Below the pieces are notes generated by a model. The model had not been told where the DNA came from. It saw nothing but the letters and a program-made list of their open reading frames with translations, and did not search any database. DNA of 8,125 nt from Candidatus Sulfopaludibacter sp. SbA3 (GTDB lineage Bacteria > Acidobacteriota > Terriglobia > 20CM-2-55-15). The translations under genes and the position numbers were made by a program. The stretch lies in contig CAMAWS010000126.1 of assembly GCA_945861845.1 (NCBI GenBank), positions 1-8,125 on the forward strand, written 5' to 3'. Shown one piece after another: positions 5,126 to 8,125 of the stretch (positions are counted from its first letter, which is position 1; every line of letters begins with the position of its first letter).

Positions 5126-8125
5126 TTAGAACAGGTATTTCAACGCGACCTGCATGATGCGTGGGTCCTTCGCCGAGATAATTTTCCCGAAGTTCGGAGC
5201 GTTCAAGATCGTAACCGGATTACTCGGATTCAAGTGATTCGGCATATTGAACGCTTCGGCGCGGAACTGGACCGTCTGACCCTCCGTGATCCGGAATGAT
5301 CTTGTGAGTCCCATGTTGATCGTAATCGCCCCGGGTCCCTGAATATTTTTGGAGGCATTGCCCCATTCCCCGTTTGCCGGACGCGCAAAGGCGGCGGGAT
5401 TGAGCCATCCGTTAACGTTCTTGTTCGGAAGATACGGATCGAGCAGGATTTGGTTCGCGCGGTTGGTCCCGCTGCCGCTCCTCAATGCCGTATTGAATCC
5501 CGATTGCACATCGAGGTCACCTCCCGACTGGATACGAACGATAGCCGAAACCTGCCAGGCGCTTGCCAGGGCGCGCAGCGCAGATCCGGCGAAGCGAGGC
5601 GTTTCGTAGACGGTTGACATGTTGAAGCTGTGCCGAGTGTCTCCGGGACAACCGCCGCGTTCATCTCGCCGGCGGCCGGGATAAACGCCCGTGCCGGTTT
5701 GACCACCACCCGCGACAAAGAAATCGCCGATACAGTGCGACCACGTGTAGTTGCCCTGTACGGTTATGCCGTTACTGCGGCGCCGCTGGACGGAGAGCAA
5801 CATGCCGTTGTAGTTGGATGTGCTTTCGTCGCTCAGATAGGTCATATTCGCGAAGAACTTTCCCTCCGCCGGGTTTTGCAGAAAAAGGGAGCGCCGCTGA
5901 TTCGTATTTCCAGTCGTGGAAGCGCCGGGAATATAGATCGCCGGATTGCCTTCCGTCGCGCTCTGCCCGTGAATCGAGCTGTTGCCGATGTAGTTGGCCG
6001 CCACCATCCAGTCGGTTCCCACCTGCCGCTGCAGGCTCAGGTTCCATTGATGGACATACGCGGGCTTGAAGTCATCGTTGAAGTTGATATAGAAGACCTG
6101 CTCCGGAAACACGACGTCCGCGTTGATTACCGTGGGGAATGGATTGCCTCCCGGATAGCCAAGCCATGGTTCATCCAGGCCACCCGGTGGATCGTTCCGT
6201 GTGATCTGATTGCTCCAGGGCGCGCCGTTTCCGAACCAGTGGAACGTCGGAGGCAGATCGTAAAACAATCCGTAGGCAGTCCGAATGGTCGTGCGTCCAT
6301 CGCCGAAGACATCCCACGCAAGTCCCAGCCGCGGCGCAAACTTCATCCAATGGTCGCGGGTATATTTGTTGCCGAGGGACAGGGGATCTCCGGTGTACTG
6401 AAGTCCTGCCGGCGCGTTCTTGAAGACCGTGCTTTTGATGCCCTTGTCGAACCACTCCTGCTCAAAGTGCATAGGCCGGCCCACATGGTACGGCGCCGTG
6501 TGCGGTTCCCAACGGATTCCCGGGCTTACCGTCAGGCGGGAAGTAGCCTTCCAGGTATCCTGTATGTAGAGCGCGATGGAGTTCTGACGGACATTCGCCA
6601 GAATTGGGCTGCCCTGAACGAAAGCCGATGCTTTGCCCAGCATTAAGTCGGACAAGCCCATTCCGGTAAAGTGGCCGTCGAAAGTTGTGGCCGGAAATAC
6701 AGATGAACCCACCTTGCCATTGAGCATCTGGTGTATCCAGCTTCCGCCCATGCCTAGTTGGTGGCTGCCCGCTTCGATGCTGAGATCGTCGCCCAAATGG
6801 AACGAAGTGGTGTTTTCATAACCCGCGTTCGTGTTGGTGCCGAGGAGGCTGAATCCGGATGCGACTGTCATGACGGTCATATTCGGAATGCCCTCGTACA
6901 CGCCCTTGGCGCCGAGGGAGGTAAGATCGAAGGATTGCGGAGCGAACTTCGGAATCCACGTACGGTTGATTGAACCACGGAAGGAACTCACGGCCTTCGG
7001 GCTGATCAAATAGGTGTGGCCCAGGGCAAACGACTTTACGTGATGGATCAGCTGCCCGTTGCTGCTCGTCAGGGCGTTCACACCATCATAGTCTGCGGGC
7101 TGGTCACGGCGGGCTTCCAGATAACGGCCGAAGATCGAATGCTTCTCGTTCATTTGGTAGTCCACTCTGCCGGTCGGGATCCACTCGTTGGACTGCACGC
7201 TGCCGCCAAACCGCACTTCGCCGCAGGGATCGCTGGTCCTCGGCATAAGTTTGTGGTTTGCCAGATTCAACGCCACCGGCGAGAACAGTGCCGGATTGAC
7301 TCGGTTGCCCACAAACGGAGCGCCCAGGTTAATTGCCCTGCCGTTGTTGCACGCCGCGGATGCAATCGTTGTGAAGTCTCCCGCCAGCATCGCCGGCGTC
7401 GGAATGAAGGCTCGCCTTGCCGAAGGCCTGGCCCGTTCCGTCGTGCCCTGCACGCCAGCAAAAAAGAACAGTTTGTTCCGGATGATCGGGCCACCGACGG
7501 TGCCGCCAAACTGATTCCGCTTCAATCCGTCGTTCGTCACGTCGAATGCATTGCGGGCGTTGAGCGATCCGTTACGCAGGAATTCAAAAAGGGACCCGTG
7601 ATATTCATTGGTGCCCGACTTTGTTACCGCGTTCACGGCTCCAGAAGAGTGAAAACCGTACTGAGCCGCCAGCCCGCTTGTCTCCACCTTGAATTCCTGC
7701 AAGGCATCGGGGAAGGGGAGCGGGAGATTCAAATTGTTATAGGCGTCATTGTGGTTGGCGCCATCCAGTCGATATGTCAGTCCGGTCTGCATTCCGCCGG
7801 CGACCTGGATGATGATCGTCGGATAATTCCGGCTTCCCGGGTTTAGCGTGCCCTGTTCCGATGTGGTCGCCACGCCGGACAACAGAACCAATTCGGTCAC
7901 CTGCCGCCCATTCAAAGGCAGTTCGAGAACACGAACGTTATCGATGACCTGGCTGATTCCTGTGTTACGAGTTTCCACGAGGGCCGCATCGGCCTGCACT
8001 TCGATCGTTTCGGAAATCTGGCCCACTTCCAGGGAAACGTTGATTACCGGGTTGGCTCCCACCTGCAAGACGATCCCGGTTTGCACATAAGTCCGGAATC
8101 CAGGAAGGGCCGCTTCCAACCGATA
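5126..8125 (-). CDS. TonB-dependent receptor, Oar-like, 5' end beyond window (partial)
   Basis: Large outer-membrane TonB-dependent receptor; substrate unknown. The frame is open to the right edge (first codons Tyr-Arg-Leu at 8125), so the true start lies outside; 999 codons are visible. Visible residues 1-46 are the end of a carboxypeptidase-regulatory (Cna-B-like) domain (AALPGF, then LEVGQISETIEVQAD). The plug spans about 50-175, with ELPLNGRQVTELVLLSGVA (67-85), YRLDGANHNDAYNN (118-131) and SSGAVNAVTKSGTNEYHGSLF (160-180). The rest is a 22-strand-type barrel with typical segments such as YIQDTWKATSRLTVSPGIRW, GNYTWSHC and FRAEAFNMPNHLNPSNP. It ends in ALKYLF with the terminal Phe common to outer-membrane barrels. 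Cys259 and Cys301 could form a disulfide in a loop. Probably 60-100 N-terminal residues, including the signal peptide, are missing. No frameshift seen. Confidence 0.93.
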   Translation of the reverse strand, partial: YRLEAALPGFRTYVQTGIVLQVGANPVINVSLEVGQISETIEVQADAALVETRNTGISQVIDNVRVLELPLNGRQVTELVLLSGVATTSEQGTLNPGSRNYPTIIIQVAGGMQTGLTYRLDGANHNDAYNNLNLPLPFPDALQEFKVETSGLAAQYGFHSSGAVNAVTKSGTNEYHGSLFEFLRNGSLNARNAFDVTNDGLKRNQFGGTVGGPIIRNKLFFFAGVQGTTERARPSARRAFIPTPAMLAGDFTTIASAACNNGRAINLGAPFVGNRVNPALFSPVALNLANHKLMPRTSDPCGEVRFGGSVQSNEWIPTGRVDYQMNEKHSIFGRYLEARRDQPADYDGVNALTSSNGQLIHHVKSFALGHTYLISPKAVSSFRGSINRTWIPKFAPQSFDLTSLGAKGVYEGIPNMTVMTVASGFSLLGTNTNAGYENTTSFHLGDDLSIEAGSHQLGMGGSWIHQMLNGKVGSSVFPATTFDGHFTGMGLSDLMLGKASAFVQGSPILANVRQNSIALYIQDTWKATSRLTVSPGIRWEPHTAPYHVGRPMHFEQEWFDKGIKSTVFKNAPAGLQYTGDPLSLGNKYTRDHWMKFAPRLGLAWDVFGDGRTTIRTAYGLFYDLPPTFHWFGNGAPWSNQITRNDPPGGLDEPWLGYPGGNPFPTVINADVVFPEQVFYINFNDDFKPAYVHQWNLSLQRQVGTDWMVAANYIGNSSIHGQSATEGNPAIYIPGASTTGNTNQRRSLFLQNPAEGKFFANMTYLSDESTSNYNGMLLSVQRRRSNGITVQGNYTWSHCIGDFFVAGGGQTGTGVYPGRRRDERGGCPGDTRHSFNMSTVYETPRFAGSALRALASAWQVSAIVRIQSGGDLDVQSGFNTALRSGSGTNRANQILLDPYLPNKNVNGWLNPAAFARPANGEWGNASKNIQGPGAITINMGLTRSFRITEGQTVQFRAEAFNMPNHLNPSNPVTILNAPNFGKIISAKDPRIMQVALKYLF

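Noticed and set aside
5630..6646. 338-codon open frame on the plus strand
   Set aside because: Antisense to the barrel of the right-hand receptor, whose sequence is plainly coding; long antisense frames are a by-product of GC-rich codon use. Same judgement for 7016-7846 (276 codons).
8117..8125. TTG at 8119 as the start of the right-hand receptor
   Set aside because: The frame stays open through Tyr-Arg to the window edge and the visible beginning is the middle of a Cna-B-like domain without a signal peptide, so the gene is cut by the window.

Overview
The window looks like chromosomal DNA from an Acidobacteriota-type soil or sediment bacterium (Solibacter/Bryobacter-like). This is inferred from two large outer-membrane receptors of the Oar-like, carboxypeptidase-regulatory-domain TonB-dependent type that such genomes carry in large numbers, from Tat-type signals on small exported enzymes, and from moderately GC-rich coding on both strands. 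I see no rRNA, tRNA, CRISPR array, transposase or phage gene, so this is a chromosomal gene neighbourhood, not a mobile element.

Layout, left to right. Positions 1-1702 (minus) hold the first 567 codons of a TonB-dependent receptor that runs off the left edge. Nineteen bases upstream of it, 1722-2768 (minus), is an exported M23-fold (LytM-like) protein whose metal site looks incomplete; the two probably form one transcription unit. A 58-bp divergent gap separates this from 2827-3384 (plus), a membrane-anchored class I SAM-dependent methyltransferase resembling the ATPSCKMT/FAM173 lysine methyltransferases. It converges, with only 4 bp between stop codons, on 3389-3958 (minus), a Tat-exported DUF882/peptidase M15-type murein endopeptidase of the MepK kind with intact metal ligands. 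Positions 3959-4175 are mostly non-coding but contain a possible small ORF (4018-4257, plus) with a strong ribosome binding site. A tightly coupled pair on the minus strand follows: a Tat-exported cupin (4607-5011) and a DoxX-like four-helix membrane protein (4176-4610), joined by an ATGA overlap. Positions 5126-8125 (minus) are the last 999 codons of a second TonB-dependent receptor whose N-terminus lies beyond the right edge.

Nearly every product is predicted to be in or beyond the inner membrane: two outer-membrane receptors, two peptidoglycan-hydrolase-fold proteins, a periplasmic cupin, a DoxX membrane protein and a membrane-anchored methyltransferase. A shared envelope theme is visible, but no single pathway can be assigned from sequence alone. 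I do not see a clearly new defence, mobile or biosynthetic system. The points most worth a second look are the degenerate M23 protein placed just ahead of a receptor, the odd topology of the methyltransferase, and the small ORF at 4018.
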